Assembly: GCF_002979655.1 (NCBI RefSeq)
Contig: NZ_PCPG01000001.1
Span: 186,001-250,000, forward strand
Reading direction: 5' to 3'
Length of the DNA stretch: 64,000 bases
From: Microbacterium sp. MYb45
GTDB taxonomy: Bacteria > Actinomycetota > Actinomycetes > Actinomycetales > Microbacteriaceae
Part shown: positions 44,080-53,360 of the stretch, piece by piece
Numbering within the stretch: position 1 is the stretch's first letter
Layout of the letters: every line of letters begins with the position of its first letter
Notes under the pieces: model-generated
Seen by the model: the letters and a program-made list of their open reading frames with translations, nothing else
What the model was told of the DNA's origin: nothing
The model's database searches: none
Position numbers and translations under genes: made by a program

Positions 44080-44778
44080 TTACCTCACGACCAGGTCGAC
44101 GAGGATGTTGACGGAGTTGAGCACGCTCTGGCCCTTCGCCTTCGAGTAGTCCGTGTAAAGGAGCTCCACCGGATACTCCTTCCAGGGGAGATGGGTGCGA
44201 CCGAGCTCGAGCACGATCTCGGTGGCGTGCGCCATCCGATCCTGACGGAGATCGATGGCCTCGGCGGCATCACGTCGGATCACGCGCAGGCCGTTGTGAG
44301 CGTCGGTGAGCTTGAGGCTCGTGGTGAGGTTGGTGACCCACACCGCCGTCTTGAGGATGACCTTCTTGATCCAACCCGGATTCGTGCGGTCGTCGAGGAA
44401 CCGGGAGCCGAACACGATGGCCACGTCATCGTGACGGGCGAGCTCCAGCATCCCGATGGCGTCCTCGATCCGATGCTGGCCGTCGGCGTCGAACGTGACG
44501 ATGTATTCGCATTCGGGGTGGGCGAGCGCGTACGCGAATCCGGTCTGGAGCGCCGCGCCCTGACCGAGGTTGACCGGATGCTGCACCAGCAGTGCGCCAG
44601 CTTTCGCGGCCTCCGCGGCGGAGCCGTCGCTGGATCCGTCGTCGATGCAGACGATATGGGCGAAATGAGGCTTCAAGCTCTCGACGACGCCACCGATCAC
44701 GCTCGCCTCGTTGTAGAGAGGGATGACGACCCAGGCGCTGCGGTCGGGTGCGGAAGGCGCGGGGACGCTCGAGGACAT
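44080..44778 (-). CDS. Polyprenyl-phosphate glycosyltransferase, family 2 (DPM1-like)
   Basis: 232 residues. GT-A domain with VVIPLYNEASVIGGVVE, CIDDGSSDGSAAE, TFDADGQHRIEDA (DxD site) and GSRFLDDRTN; a short hydrophobic C-terminus only. Such enzymes load undecaprenyl phosphate with one sugar for use on the outer face. The start has CACAAT six bases upstream. Only three bases separate it from the DUF2304 gene, so they form a two-gene unit running against the surrounding cluster. Confidence 0.85.
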   Translation of the reverse strand: MSSSVPAPSAPDRSAWVVIPLYNEASVIGGVVESLKPHFAHIVCIDDGSSDGSAAEAAKAGALLVQHPVNLGQGAALQTGFAYALAHPECEYIVTFDADGQHRIEDAIGMLELARHDDVAIVFGSRFLDDRTNPGWIKKVILKTAVWVTNLTTSLKLTDAHNGLRVIRRDAAEAIDLRQDRMAHATEIVLELGRTHLPWKEYPVELLYTDYSKAKGQSVLNSVNILVDLVVR

Positions 44779-44784
44779 GGTTCT

Positions 44785-44790
44785 ATTGTG
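44785..44790 (-). promoter_or_regulatory. -10 box of the DPM1-like/DUF2304 unit
   Basis: CACAAT on the minus strand six bases before the ATG at 44778; same hexamer and spacing as at 20601. Confidence 0.4.
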
Positions 44791-44835
44791 TCAGGTGTCC
44801 GATCGGACGCTCATCCATCGAGCAGCAGGGGCAGG

Positions 44836-46044
44836 ATGCCGAGAAGAACCCCGCGTCCGCAGCGGATCACGATCGTCTCTCGCATCTACACGCCGGAGCC
44901 GTCTGCCGCATCACTACGCCTGCAGGCGCTGTCCCGTGAACTCGCCCGAAGGGGACTGCACGTGCGCGTCCTCACGACGAAGGCACCGAGCGGTCTCGAG
45001 GTCGCCGACGCGAACGAGACCGTCTCGCGATGGCCGGTCCTGCGCGATCGGGCCGGTTACGTGCGCGGCTACTTGCAGTACATGAGCTTCGATGTGCCGC
45101 TCTTCTTCCGCATCCTGCTCGGCCGTCGTGCCGACGCGTACGTGATCGAGCCGCCGCCCACGACCGGTGCTGTCGCCCGTGCTGCCACCTGGCTGATCCG
45201 GCGACCGTACGTCTACTACGCGGCGGACGTCTGGTCCGACGCCGCGCAGATGACGGGCGCCGCAGGATGGGTGGTCAGCGTTGTGCGCTGGCTTGAGAAG
45301 TTCAGTCTGCGCGGAGCCGCCGCCGACTTGGTTGTCTCGGACGGCGTCGGAGCACGGATTGAGGCGCTGGCACCGGGTGTGGACATGGTCTCGGTCGGAC
45401 ATGGTGTCGACACCGACATCTTCGCGCCTGACGGACCACGCATCGACGACGCTCCGGACATCGTCTATGCGGGGAGCATGAGCGAATGGCACGGCGCGGG
45501 TGTGGCGGTCGATGCACTCGCAATCGTGATGCGCACCGACCCGACGGTGAGCGCGGCGTTCATCGGGCAGGGAGCGGACAAAGACGCACTGCAGCGCTCT
45601 GCCGAGGCTCACGGGATCGCCGACAAAGTGCGATTCCTCTCCTCGATGCCGGCTGGAGAGGCCGCGGCCTGGACGCGGTCGGCGCGCGTGGCACTGGCGA
45701 CGCTCCGGCCCGGGCAGGGGTACGACTTCGCCGTCCCCACGAAGCTCTATGCGGCATTGGCCGTCGGTACCCCTGTCGCGTACTCCGGCCCGGAGCCGCT
45801 GCGCACGATGGTGGCCGAAAACGGACTGGGTGCATCGGCGGCCTTCGACGCGGAGGAGTATGCGGCGGCGATCACCGGCCTCCTGCGCAGGAGCGACGGT
45901 ACCGCCGTCCCTCATCTCGTGGCTTGGGCGCATCGGCACGTCTCGGCACGCTCTGTCGCGGAACGCGCGTCCGACGCGGTCCAGGCGACCGCAGCATCCC
46001 GGCAGCGGGTGCGGCCTCGGGCTGAGCGGGCATCCAGAGACTGA
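44836..46044 (+). CDS. Family 4 glycosyltransferase
   Basis: 402 residues, GT-B, cytoplasmic. IVSRIYTPEPSAASLRLQALSRELARRG at the N-terminus is the typical GT4 acceptor start, and the donor half contains YAGSMSEWHGAGVAVDAL, VAFLSSMPAGE-like switch and VPTKLYAALAVGTPVAYSG. The expected E-x7-E motif is degenerate. The long reading frame upstream is not coding: the true ATG at 44836 follows a GGGGCAGG stretch and matches the family start. Confidence 0.78.
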   Translation: MPRRTPRPQRITIVSRIYTPEPSAASLRLQALSRELARRGLHVRVLTTKAPSGLEVADANETVSRWPVLRDRAGYVRGYLQYMSFDVPLFFRILLGRRADAYVIEPPPTTGAVARAATWLIRRPYVYYAADVWSDAAQMTGAAGWVVSVVRWLEKFSLRGAAADLVVSDGVGARIEALAPGVDMVSVGHGVDTDIFAPDGPRIDDAPDIVYAGSMSEWHGAGVAVDALAIVMRTDPTVSAAFIGQGADKDALQRSAEAHGIADKVRFLSSMPAGEAAAWTRSARVALATLRPGQGYDFAVPTKLYAALAVGTPVAYSGPEPLRTMVAENGLGASAAFDAEEYAAAITGLLRRSDGTAVPHLVAWAHRHVSARSVAERASDAVQATAASRQRVRPRAERASRD

Positions 46045-46048
46045 CCGA

Positions 46049-46054
46049 TAGAAT
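46049..46054 (+). promoter_or_regulatory. -10 box before the wbpD-like gene
   Basis: TAGAAT about 50 bases before the GTG at 46105, giving a leader of roughly 45 bases with a GAGGAG ribosome site; an exception to the leaderless pattern. Confidence 0.4.
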
Positions 46055-46104
46055 TGCACACCGTCGCGTCATCGCATACGCGGTGTCGACCCGAGGAGAG
46101 CTTT

Positions 46105-46716
46105 GTGACCCACCCCACCAGCGTGCGGATCGTTGATTCCGCCGATGTATCGCCCGCTGCCACCATCGGTGCCGGTTCGTCGATCTGGCATCTGGCGCAG
46201 GTCCGCGAGGACGCTCAGCTGGGCGAGAACTGCATCGTCGGTCGTGGCGCATACATCGGAACTGGCGTGATCATGGGCGACAACTGCAAGGTGCAGAACT
46301 ACGCCCTGGTCTATGAACCCGCGAGACTCGGAGACGGCGTCTTCATCGGGCCGGCGGTGGTACTCACGAATGACACCTATCCTCGCGCGATCAATGCCGA
46401 CGGAACGATCAAGAGCGCTCATGACTGGGAGCCGGTCGGTGTCATCATCGAACGCGGTGCGGCGATCGGTGCTCGCGCCACCTGCGTCGCGCCGGTCAGG
46501 GTCGGCGCATGGGCCACGGTCGCCGCGGGTGCCGTGGTCGTCAAGGACGTCCCGGCCTACGCCCTCGTCGCCGGTGTTCCCGCGCGCCGCCTCGGCTGGG
46601 TGGGCGAGTCAGGCGTGCCGTTGACGGCAGGTGACGAAGAGAACATCTGGATCTGCCCGTCGACGGGCGCGCGTTACGTAGAGACTGACGGAACTCTGAG
46701 CAAGGAGACAATGTGA
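46105..46716 (+). CDS. wbpD: UDP-3-amino-sugar N-acetyltransferase (WbpD-like)
   Basis: 203 residues of left-handed beta-helix hexapeptide repeats (ATIGAGSSIWHLAQVREDAQ, NCIVGRGAYIGTGVIMGDNC) ending KDVPAYALVAGVPARRLGW. Fits WbpD/WlbB, which acetylates the 3-amino group of UDP-GlcNAc(3NH2)A. The assignment rests on family plus the two following genes, which are the WbpE and WbpB homologues. The GTG at 46105 has GAGGAG seven bases upstream. Overlaps the next gene by four bases. Confidence 0.8.
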   Translation: MTHPTSVRIVDSADVSPAATIGAGSSIWHLAQVREDAQLGENCIVGRGAYIGTGVIMGDNCKVQNYALVYEPARLGDGVFIGPAVVLTNDTYPRAINADGTIKSAHDWEPVGVIIERGAAIGARATCVAPVRVGAWATVAAGAVVVKDVPAYALVAGVPARRLGWVGESGVPLTAGDEENIWICPSTGARYVETDGTLSKETM

Positions 46717-47810
46717 GCGATTTCATTCCCCCCGCGAAACCCATCATCGGCGACGAAGAGCGTGAGGCCGTCGACCGCGTGCTGCGCAGCGGCATGGTCG
46801 CTCAGGGACCCGAGGTCGCGGCGTTCGAACAGGAGTTCTCGGCGCACTTCGTGCCCGGACGTCCGTCCGTCGCGGTGAACTCCGGCACCGCGGGCCTGCA
46901 CCTGGGACTCCTGGCGGCCGGCGTCGGGGCTGGCGACGAGGTCATCGTGCCGTCGTTCACATTCGCAGCCACCGGCAACTCCGTCGCTCTCACGGGTGCC
47001 ACGCCGGTCTTCGTCGACATCGAGCCGGAAACGTTCACGCTCGACCCCGAGGCCGTCGCGGCGGCGATCACGCCGAGGACCAAGGGCATCCTGCCCGTGC
47101 ATCTGTATGGACACCCCGCGCGGATGCGCGAGCTCGAGGCGCTGGCCGCTGAACGCGGCGTCGCACTCTACGAAGACGCGGCCCAGGCGCACGGCGCCTC
47201 CCTCGATGGGCGCCCCGTCGGCTCGTTCGGCGAGTTCGCCATGTTCAGCCTGTATCCGACGAAGAACATGACCAGCGGTGAGGGCGGCATGGTCACCACA
47301 GCGACCGACGAGATCGCCCGTCAGGTGAAGCTGCTCCGCAACCAGGGCATGGAGCGCCAGTACGAGAACGAGGTCATCGGCTTCAACGCCAGGATGACGG
47401 ACATCCATGCGGCCATCGGCCGGGTGCAGCTGACCAAGGTCGACGCATGGACGAAGACCCGCCAGGACAACGCGGCGTTCCTCGACGCGAACCTCGAGGG
47501 TGTCGTCGTGCCGCCGGTCGCCGACGGTGCGGTGCACGTGTACCACCAGTACACGGTCCGCGTCCCGGAGGACCGTGACGGCTTCGTCGCTGCCCTCAAG
47601 TCCGAGCACAACGTGGGGGCCGGCGTCTACTACCCGATCCCGAACCATCGTCTGCCTTCGCTGACGCACTTCGCGCCGGGGCTGGACCTCCCGGAGACCG
47701 AGCGCGCCGCGCGCGAGGTCGCCTCGCTCCCGGTGCACCCGTCGCTCAGCCGGGACGACCTCGAGCGCATTGTCGCCGCGGTCAACGCGGTCGCGAAGGC
47801 CGGCGCCTGA
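46713..47810 (+). CDS. wbpE: UDP-3-keto-sugar aminotransferase (WbpE-like)
   Basis: DegT-family PLP enzyme of 365 residues: PLP lysine K184 in YPTKNMTSGEGG, EDAAQAHGA for the pyridine nitrogen, and NSGTAGLHLGL for phosphate binding. In the Wbp/Wlb pathway this transaminates the 3-keto uronic acid formed by WbpB. The GTG is preceded by AAGGAG and overlaps the wbpD stop; its own stop shares one base with wbpB. Confidence 0.82.
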   Translation: MSDFIPPAKPIIGDEEREAVDRVLRSGMVAQGPEVAAFEQEFSAHFVPGRPSVAVNSGTAGLHLGLLAAGVGAGDEVIVPSFTFAATGNSVALTGATPVFVDIEPETFTLDPEAVAAAITPRTKGILPVHLYGHPARMRELEALAAERGVALYEDAAQAHGASLDGRPVGSFGEFAMFSLYPTKNMTSGEGGMVTTATDEIARQVKLLRNQGMERQYENEVIGFNARMTDIHAAIGRVQLTKVDAWTKTRQDNAAFLDANLEGVVVPPVADGAVHVYHQYTVRVPEDRDGFVAALKSEHNVGAGVYYPIPNHRLPSLTHFAPGLDLPETERAAREVASLPVHPSLSRDDLERIVAAVNAVAKAGA

Positions 47811-48793
47811 TGGTGCTGCGCGCCGGGCTCCTCGGCGTCGGAATGATGGGCCGACACCATGCCCGCGTCCTGCGCGAGATCGACGGCGTCGACCTCGTCG
47901 CGATCGCCGACCCCGGCGGTGACCCGCACGGTGTGGCCGGAGATCTCGAGATCCTTCCCGACATCGAAGCCCTGATCGAAGCGGGCATCGACATCGCGGT
48001 GGTCGCGGTGCCCACAAGGTTCCACGAGGACGCCGCGCTCAAGCTCGCCTCCGCCGGTGTGCACACCCTCGTCGAGAAGCCGATCGCGCACAGCGTCGAA
48101 GCCGGTCAGCGAATGGTCGATGCCTTCGCCTCGGCAGGTCTCGTCGGCGCCGTCGGACACATCGAGCGCTTCAACCCGGCGGTGCAGGAACTCCGCCGAC
48201 GGATCGAGGCCGGCGAACTCGGTGCCGTCTACCAGGTCGTCACCCGCCGTCAGGGACCGTTCCCCTCGCGGATCGCCGATGTCGGCGTCGCGAAGGACCT
48301 GGCCTCGCATGACGTCGACCTCACCGCCTGGGTCGTGCAGAGCGATTACGAGCGCGTGTTCGCACAGACCGCCTTCAAGAGCGGGCGAGAGCACGAGGAC
48401 ATGATCACCATCACGGGGCGGACCGCATCCGGCGTCATCGTGAACAACATCGTCAACTGGCTCAGCCCGATGAAGGAGCGCGTCACAGTCGTGACGGGGG
48501 AGAAGGGCGCGTTCGTCGCCGACACTTCGACCGGCGATCTCACGTTCTACGCCAACGGTACGATTCCCCTGGAGTGGGAGTCCGTGTCGTCGTTCCGCGG
48601 GGTCTCCGAAGGAGACGTCACGCGCTACGCGTTCGCCAAGCGCGAGCCGCTGCGCGTCGAGCATGAGGCCTTCCGTGATGCAGTGCTCGGGCAGGACACC
48701 GACGTCGTGACGATGGAGCAGGGACAGCGGACGCTCGCTGTCGTCGAGGCGGCGCTCGAATCGGCGAGAACCGGGGCGTCGCTATCCCTGTGA
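47810..48793 (+). CDS. wbpB: Gfo/Idh/MocA oxidoreductase (WbpB-like UDP-sugar 3-dehydrogenase)
   Basis: 327 residues: NAD site GLLGVGMMGRHHARVL, the catalytic EKP motif (K90 in LVEKPIA), GHIERFNPAVQEL and DVGVAKDLASHDVDL. Oxidises C3 of UDP-GlcNAcA in the pathway. Third gene of the D-E-B set. A hairpin follows the stop. Confidence 0.82.
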   Translation: MVLRAGLLGVGMMGRHHARVLREIDGVDLVAIADPGGDPHGVAGDLEILPDIEALIEAGIDIAVVAVPTRFHEDAALKLASAGVHTLVEKPIAHSVEAGQRMVDAFASAGLVGAVGHIERFNPAVQELRRRIEAGELGAVYQVVTRRQGPFPSRIADVGVAKDLASHDVDLTAWVVQSDYERVFAQTAFKSGREHEDMITITGRTASGVIVNNIVNWLSPMKERVTVVTGEKGAFVADTSTGDLTFYANGTIPLEWESVSSFRGVSEGDVTRYAFAKREPLRVEHEAFRDAVLGQDTDVVTMEQGQRTLAVVEAALESARTGASLSL

Positions 48794-48808
48794 TCCGCTC
48801 CGCGGATC
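48792..48808 (+). terminator. Short hairpin after wbpB
   Basis: GATCCGC-TCC-GCGGATC, a perfect seven-base stem that begins within the stop codon. It may attenuate transcription between wbpB and the glycosyltransferase genes. Confidence 0.4.
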
Positions 48809-48842
48809 GCACGGGTTCCGCGTGTGAATTAAGGATGCTGAC

Positions 48843-50051
48843 GTGACGACCTCTCCTGCGGTGCAGACCGCACTCGTGCTCTCGTACTCCGACATCGCGT
48901 CGGATCCACGTGTCCGCCGCGAGATCGACTGGCTCGTGTCGGACGGCTGGACCGTCGACACGATCGGCCTCGGCGCGCATCCCACCGCGTCGGTGCGGGA
49001 TCATTTCGCCCTGGCGGATGCGGGAGCGTTCGCCCGCTCCCGAGTAGGAACCCTGCTGGCGCACATCCTCCTTCCCCACCGCCAGCGGTTCCGCGCGCTC
49101 GTCGCTCGACGCATACCGAAGGAAGCCAGCGGCCGGGTCAGGAGTGGCCAGTACGACCTCGTGGTCTTCAACGAGCCCGAATTCGCGCCATGGGTAGAGG
49201 ATCGAAAAGACTTCACGCCCGCTGCGAGACGGGGACGGATGCACCTCGACCTGCACGAGTATCACAACCCGGACGTCAGGCGCCGCACCCTCGGTGGACG
49301 GATCACCGGTCCGCACTATCGGTGGACGCGGCGCCACATCGGTTCGCCGGCCTTCACCAGCCGGACGGTCGTGAACACCCCCATCGGGCAGCTGTACGCG
49401 GACGAATTCGATATCCCGGTCCCGGCACAGGTACGTAACGCGCCTCCGTTCGTTCCCGATCTCCAGCCCAGCCCGGTGGATCCGACCGAGATCCGAATGC
49501 TCTTCCACGGGCTCCCCAGCTGGTCGCGGGGGTTCGCAGAGCTGCTCGAGGCGTTGAAGGAACTGCCGGAGATCTTCTCCATGACATTCATGCTCACGCC
49601 GAACCCGGTGGTGCACGCCCGGCTTCGCGACGAGATCGCCGTGCATCCGGCCAAGGATCGGATTCAGATCGTCCCGCCAGCGCCCATGCGTGAGATCGCG
49701 CAGAGGATCAATCCATACGACGTCGAGGTCGTGTTCTACAAGCCCACCGGAATCAACCTCCAGTTCGCGATGCCGAACAAGTTCTTCGAAGCCGCGCAAG
49801 GCCGCCTCGCGCTCGTCGTCGGCGAGACCGCGACGATGGCACCGATCGTCCGCGAGTACGGACACGGACTCGTCGTCCCTGAGTTCACTTGGGAATCACT
49901 CCGCGACACGCTCGCCGAACTCGACGCGCCCAAGGTGGAGCGGATGAAGAGACGTTCCGCGATCGTCGCAGAGGCGATCAACTCGGATTCGGAAGGGCGT
50001 TCGTTCCTCGGGGCCATCGCCGATTCACCGAAGATCGGGGCATCATCGTGA
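48843..50051 (+). CDS. Family 4-type glycosyltransferase
   Basis: 402 residues, cytoplasmic. LVLSYSDIASDPRVRREIDWL at the start, MHLDLHEYHNPD in the acceptor domain, and NKFFEAAQGRLALVVGETATMAPIV in the donor domain. It is a paralogue of the protein at 54669-55802, which shares the same three blocks. AAGGA six bases before the GTG fits a normal ribosome site. The stop overlaps the ABC gene (GTGA). Confidence 0.8.
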   Translation: MTTSPAVQTALVLSYSDIASDPRVRREIDWLVSDGWTVDTIGLGAHPTASVRDHFALADAGAFARSRVGTLLAHILLPHRQRFRALVARRIPKEASGRVRSGQYDLVVFNEPEFAPWVEDRKDFTPAARRGRMHLDLHEYHNPDVRRRTLGGRITGPHYRWTRRHIGSPAFTSRTVVNTPIGQLYADEFDIPVPAQVRNAPPFVPDLQPSPVDPTEIRMLFHGLPSWSRGFAELLEALKELPEIFSMTFMLTPNPVVHARLRDEIAVHPAKDRIQIVPPAPMREIAQRINPYDVEVVFYKPTGINLQFAMPNKFFEAAQGRLALVVGETATMAPIVREYGHGLVVPEFTWESLRDTLAELDAPKVERMKRRSAIVAEAINSDSEGRSFLGAIADSPKIGASS

Positions 50052-51859
50052 AGGCGAACTGGAAGCTCTACAAAGAGGTCCTGAGCGTACTGCCTCCTAG
50101 TGCAGGCCGCTTCCTGGCGGTGTATGCCTCGATCATGGGTGTTCTGGCCCTCATGGATGGCCTCGCGCTCGGTCTGCTCGCCGTGGTGATCGCTCCGCTC
50201 GTGGGCAACACGCCGGTCGTCCTCCCCGTGTTCGGAACGCTCGAGGGAGCGCAGATCCTCATCCCGCTCGTGCTCGTCTGCGTGCTCATCGTGCTGAAGG
50301 GCGTGTTCGCGCTCACACTTCAGTGGTTCGCGACGCGAAGGTTCGCGCGTTATGAGCTCGAGCTCGGGGTGCGCGTGTTCGACGGCTACATCCGTGCGCC
50401 CTGGGTGGATCGGCTGCGGAGGAACTCGTCCGATCTGGTGCGCATCAGCGACGGCAGCGTGAGCACGACGATTTCGGGTTTCCTCCTGCCTGGCGCTTCC
50501 GTCATCGGCGACTTCATGAGCTTCGTCTCGCTGATCCTCGTCCTTGCGATCGCACAGCCCATGGTCGGTGCGGTCACCCTGGTGTATCTCGGACTGATCG
50601 CACTCGTGCTTCAGCTCCAGATCTCCCGACGCTCCAAGCAGGCGGGGCAGGTGGCGTTGCGCTACTCCATGCGCTCCTCGCGGTTGATCACCGAGATGAT
50701 CGGCGCTCTGAAAGAGGTCACGCTACGAGGTAGCGCCGCCGAGGTGGCGGGCGTCGTGAGGGAGAACCGTGCACACGCGACGCGTGCCCGAGCCAACTCA
50801 CAGTTCCTCGGGCAGGTGCCGCGTTACGTGCTCGACGTCGCTCTGATCGGCGGGATCGTGCTCGTCGGCGCGTCCGGTTACCTCGCCGAGGGCGACGTCC
50901 AGGGAGCGATGGCATCGATCGCGCTGTTCGGTCTGGCCGGATTCCGTCTCGCCCCCGCGCTGGTGCGGTTCCAGAGCGTGCTGCAGCAGTTGAACGTCAG
51001 CACTCCGCATGCCAGGGCTGTGCTCGATGAGATCCGCAACTCCGACCGCTACATGAAAGCCGCGACCATCGGTGACACCGGTACGCTGCCTGCCGAACCC
51101 GCGCGCATCCGCCTGCAGGATGTCGGATTCCGCTATTCCCCGGACGCGAGCGAGGCCGTCCATGGGGTGACGCTCGACGTGCCGTTCGGATCTCAGGTCG
51201 CCTTCGTCGGGGCATCGGGTGCGGGCAAGTCCACGATGATCGACCTCCTTCTCGGACTCGTCGAACCGACCTCGGGCACGATCTCCATCGACGATGTGCC
51301 GCTCAGTACGGCCCTCAACGCCTGGCGCGCGCAGATCTCGTACGTTCCGCAGGAGGTCTCGCTGTTCGACGCGACAGTGGCTCAGAATGTCGCTCTGAGC
51401 TGGCGGTCCGACTTCGACCGCGAGCGGGTGACCGCGGCGCTCGACCAAGCACAGGTGCTGCCGCTCATCGAGGCGAGGGCCGGTGGTATCGACGGCCGGA
51501 TCGGCGAACGCGGGCTGTCGCTCTCAGGAGGACAGCGGCAGCGTCTCGGAATCGCCAGGGCGCTGTACACCGTGCCCCGGGTCCTCGTCATGGACGAGGC
51601 CACCAGCGCCCTCGACACGGCGACAGAGGCGGCGGTCACTCAGGCGATCGAAGGGCTCCGTGGGAGCATCACGACGATCACTGTCGCTCACCGACTCTCG
51701 ACCATCCGCAACGCCGACATCATCTTCTTCATGCGCAACGGCGAAGTCGCCGCATCCGGAACCTTCGAAGAGGTCGTCGCTGCTGAACCGGAGTTTGCGC
51801 TGCAGGCGGCGCTGGCCGGACTCATCGCTCAGGAGGAACAGCAGCGTGAGGGCAGCTGA
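50048..51859 (+). CDS. ABC exporter-type transporter (PglK/MsbA-like flippase)
   Basis: 603 residues: six-helix transmembrane domain in the first 330 residues, then a nucleotide-binding domain with GASGAGKST, LSLSGGQRQRLGIARAL, VLVMDEATSAL and TVAHRLSTI. A half transporter likely acting as a homodimer. Its place among glycosyltransferases, with overlapping ends, suggests flipping of a lipid-linked oligosaccharide, as for PglK. This is a second transport route besides the ABC-2 exporter at 40-42 kb. Confidence 0.85.
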   Translation: MKANWKLYKEVLSVLPPSAGRFLAVYASIMGVLALMDGLALGLLAVVIAPLVGNTPVVLPVFGTLEGAQILIPLVLVCVLIVLKGVFALTLQWFATRRFARYELELGVRVFDGYIRAPWVDRLRRNSSDLVRISDGSVSTTISGFLLPGASVIGDFMSFVSLILVLAIAQPMVGAVTLVYLGLIALVLQLQISRRSKQAGQVALRYSMRSSRLITEMIGALKEVTLRGSAAEVAGVVRENRAHATRARANSQFLGQVPRYVLDVALIGGIVLVGASGYLAEGDVQGAMASIALFGLAGFRLAPALVRFQSVLQQLNVSTPHARAVLDEIRNSDRYMKAATIGDTGTLPAEPARIRLQDVGFRYSPDASEAVHGVTLDVPFGSQVAFVGASGAGKSTMIDLLLGLVEPTSGTISIDDVPLSTALNAWRAQISYVPQEVSLFDATVAQNVALSWRSDFDRERVTAALDQAQVLPLIEARAGGIDGRIGERGLSLSGGQRQRLGIARALYTVPRVLVMDEATSALDTATEAAVTQAIEGLRGSITTITVAHRLSTIRNADIIFFMRNGEVAASGTFEEVVAAEPEFALQAALAGLIAQEEQQREGS

Positions 51860-53360
51860 GCCTGTGGTCGACGTCATCGTCGGAGTCCACAACGACCGAC
51901 GACCGATCGAGCGTGCCGTGGCGTCGGCACTGCGCAACCGACTCCCGATCCGCGTCAGCGTTGTGGCGCACAACGTGGACGTCGCACTGATCAGGGCGCG
52001 CCTCGGAACAGTCGGAGATGATGATCGCGTGCGACTTCTCGAGCTGCAGGATGGCGTGCGATCGCCCGCGAACGCCTTCAATCACGGCCTCAATCACGCG
52101 ACGGGGGAGTTCGTCTCGATCGTCGGCTCCGACGACGAACTGGAAGAGCACGCACTGGACGAGTGGGTGGCTTTGGCCGATCGCCTGGGAGCCGACATGG
52201 TGATCGCGCCCGTCGTCCGAGACGGCGGGGAAGGGGTGCCGACACCGCGTGTTCGCGCGTCACGATTCGGACGGATCGCGGACCCCGACCGCGATCGTCT
52301 CTTCGAGCGCGCGGCGGCCCTGGGCCTGCAACGACGCGCTCCGACAGAGCATCTCCGCTACGCCACCGGGCTGCCACGCGGAGAAGACCAGGCGTACGGG
52401 CTGGAACTATGGGCCGGGCATCGTGTGGTCTTCGACCCGCGGACCCCCGCGTACAGGGAGCATGCCGATCAGGACGACCGCATCACCCACGTCTTCGGGC
52501 CTCTCCTCGATGACTTCACTTTTCTCGATGTCCTGCGTCCGGTCCTTGAGAAGGTCGCGCCTGCCGTCCGCCGTGCCGTCGCGGCCAAGATCGTGCGCGT
52601 ACACCTCGTCCCCGCGATTCGCGTGCGAGCTACTGCCGGCAGCTTGACCCCAGAGGACCGCGCCGCTGCGGCAGGGGTGCTCCGCGCCATGACCGATCTC
52701 GCGCCTTCGTGCCTCGGGCTGCTTCCGCGCACCCTCGCTCCCGAGATCCGTGCCGCCTCCGCGGCGGTCGCGGCCCCGTCGCCGGTAAGGGGTCGACTGG
52801 GGGTCGTGCGCGATCTGCTGCCGATCGATCTGCGCGCCCTGCTGCATCGCCACGCCCCGTTGCGTCTGCAACTGGCCGGCCGAGTCGTCGCACGAAGGAC
52901 CGCGCGTTCAGCCGCCGCGCGGTCACGAGCGTTGACATCGGGTCACGGGACCCAGGGCAACGGCGACGTCGTCGTCGTCGCTCCGCATGGTTCGCCGATC
53001 GCTGACGGATTGCGCGTAGAGCATTCCGCCGTGGTCGTCGGCTATGTCGGATCCGGCGCATCCGTCGAGGTTCCCGTCCCGGGGGCACGGTCGCGCTGGT
53101 TCCGCGACAGGCTCGGCGATTCGTTCCTCGGACGTCTGTTCTCGCGGCTCGTCGGCGTCGACGACTCATCTCGTTTCGCTGCGGCGGTTCGTCGGACGCC
53201 GACCGCCGAGGCGTTGCTGGACAGGGCCGATCTGATCGTCGCCGCCGACGAGGATGCTGTCCTGGCATCGTGGCGCGCAGCCCGGCGAGGAGCGGCGAAA
53301 TCGGTAGTGCTGGGTCATGCCGCGGCGGCGGCGGCCCTTGCCGAGAGGACGAGCCGATGA
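51846..53360 (+). CDS. Family 2 glycosyltransferase with unrecognised C-terminal domain
   Basis: 504 residues. A GT-A domain fills about residues 6-230 (VDVIVGVHNDRRPIERAV, FNHGLNHATGEFVSIVGSDDE with the acidic SDDE in place of DxD, HADQDDRI). The remaining 270 residues (PSPVRGRLGVVRDLLPIDLR onward) contain no motif I know. AGGAGGA eight bases before the GTG at 51846 decides this start, which lies 14 bases inside the ABC gene. Confidence 0.75.
   Translation: MRAAEPVVDVIVGVHNDRRPIERAVASALRNRLPIRVSVVAHNVDVALIRARLGTVGDDDRVRLLELQDGVRSPANAFNHGLNHATGEFVSIVGSDDELEEHALDEWVALADRLGADMVIAPVVRDGGEGVPTPRVRASRFGRIADPDRDRLFERAAALGLQRRAPTEHLRYATGLPRGEDQAYGLELWAGHRVVFDPRTPAYREHADQDDRITHVFGPLLDDFTFLDVLRPVLEKVAPAVRRAVAAKIVRVHLVPAIRVRATAGSLTPEDRAAAAGVLRAMTDLAPSCLGLLPRTLAPEIRAASAAVAAPSPVRGRLGVVRDLLPIDLRALLHRHAPLRLQLAGRVVARRTARSAAARSRALTSGHGTQGNGDVVVVAPHGSPIADGLRVEHSAVVVGYVGSGASVEVPVPGARSRWFRDRLGDSFLGRLFSRLVGVDDSSRFAAAVRRTPTAEALLDRADLIVAADEDAVLASWRAARRGAAKSVVLGHAAAAAALAERTSR

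Noticed and set aside
43996..44835. Upstream extension of the glycosyltransferase at 44836
   Set aside because: The extra 280 codons are antisense to the DPM1-like gene; family similarity begins at the ATG at 44836.
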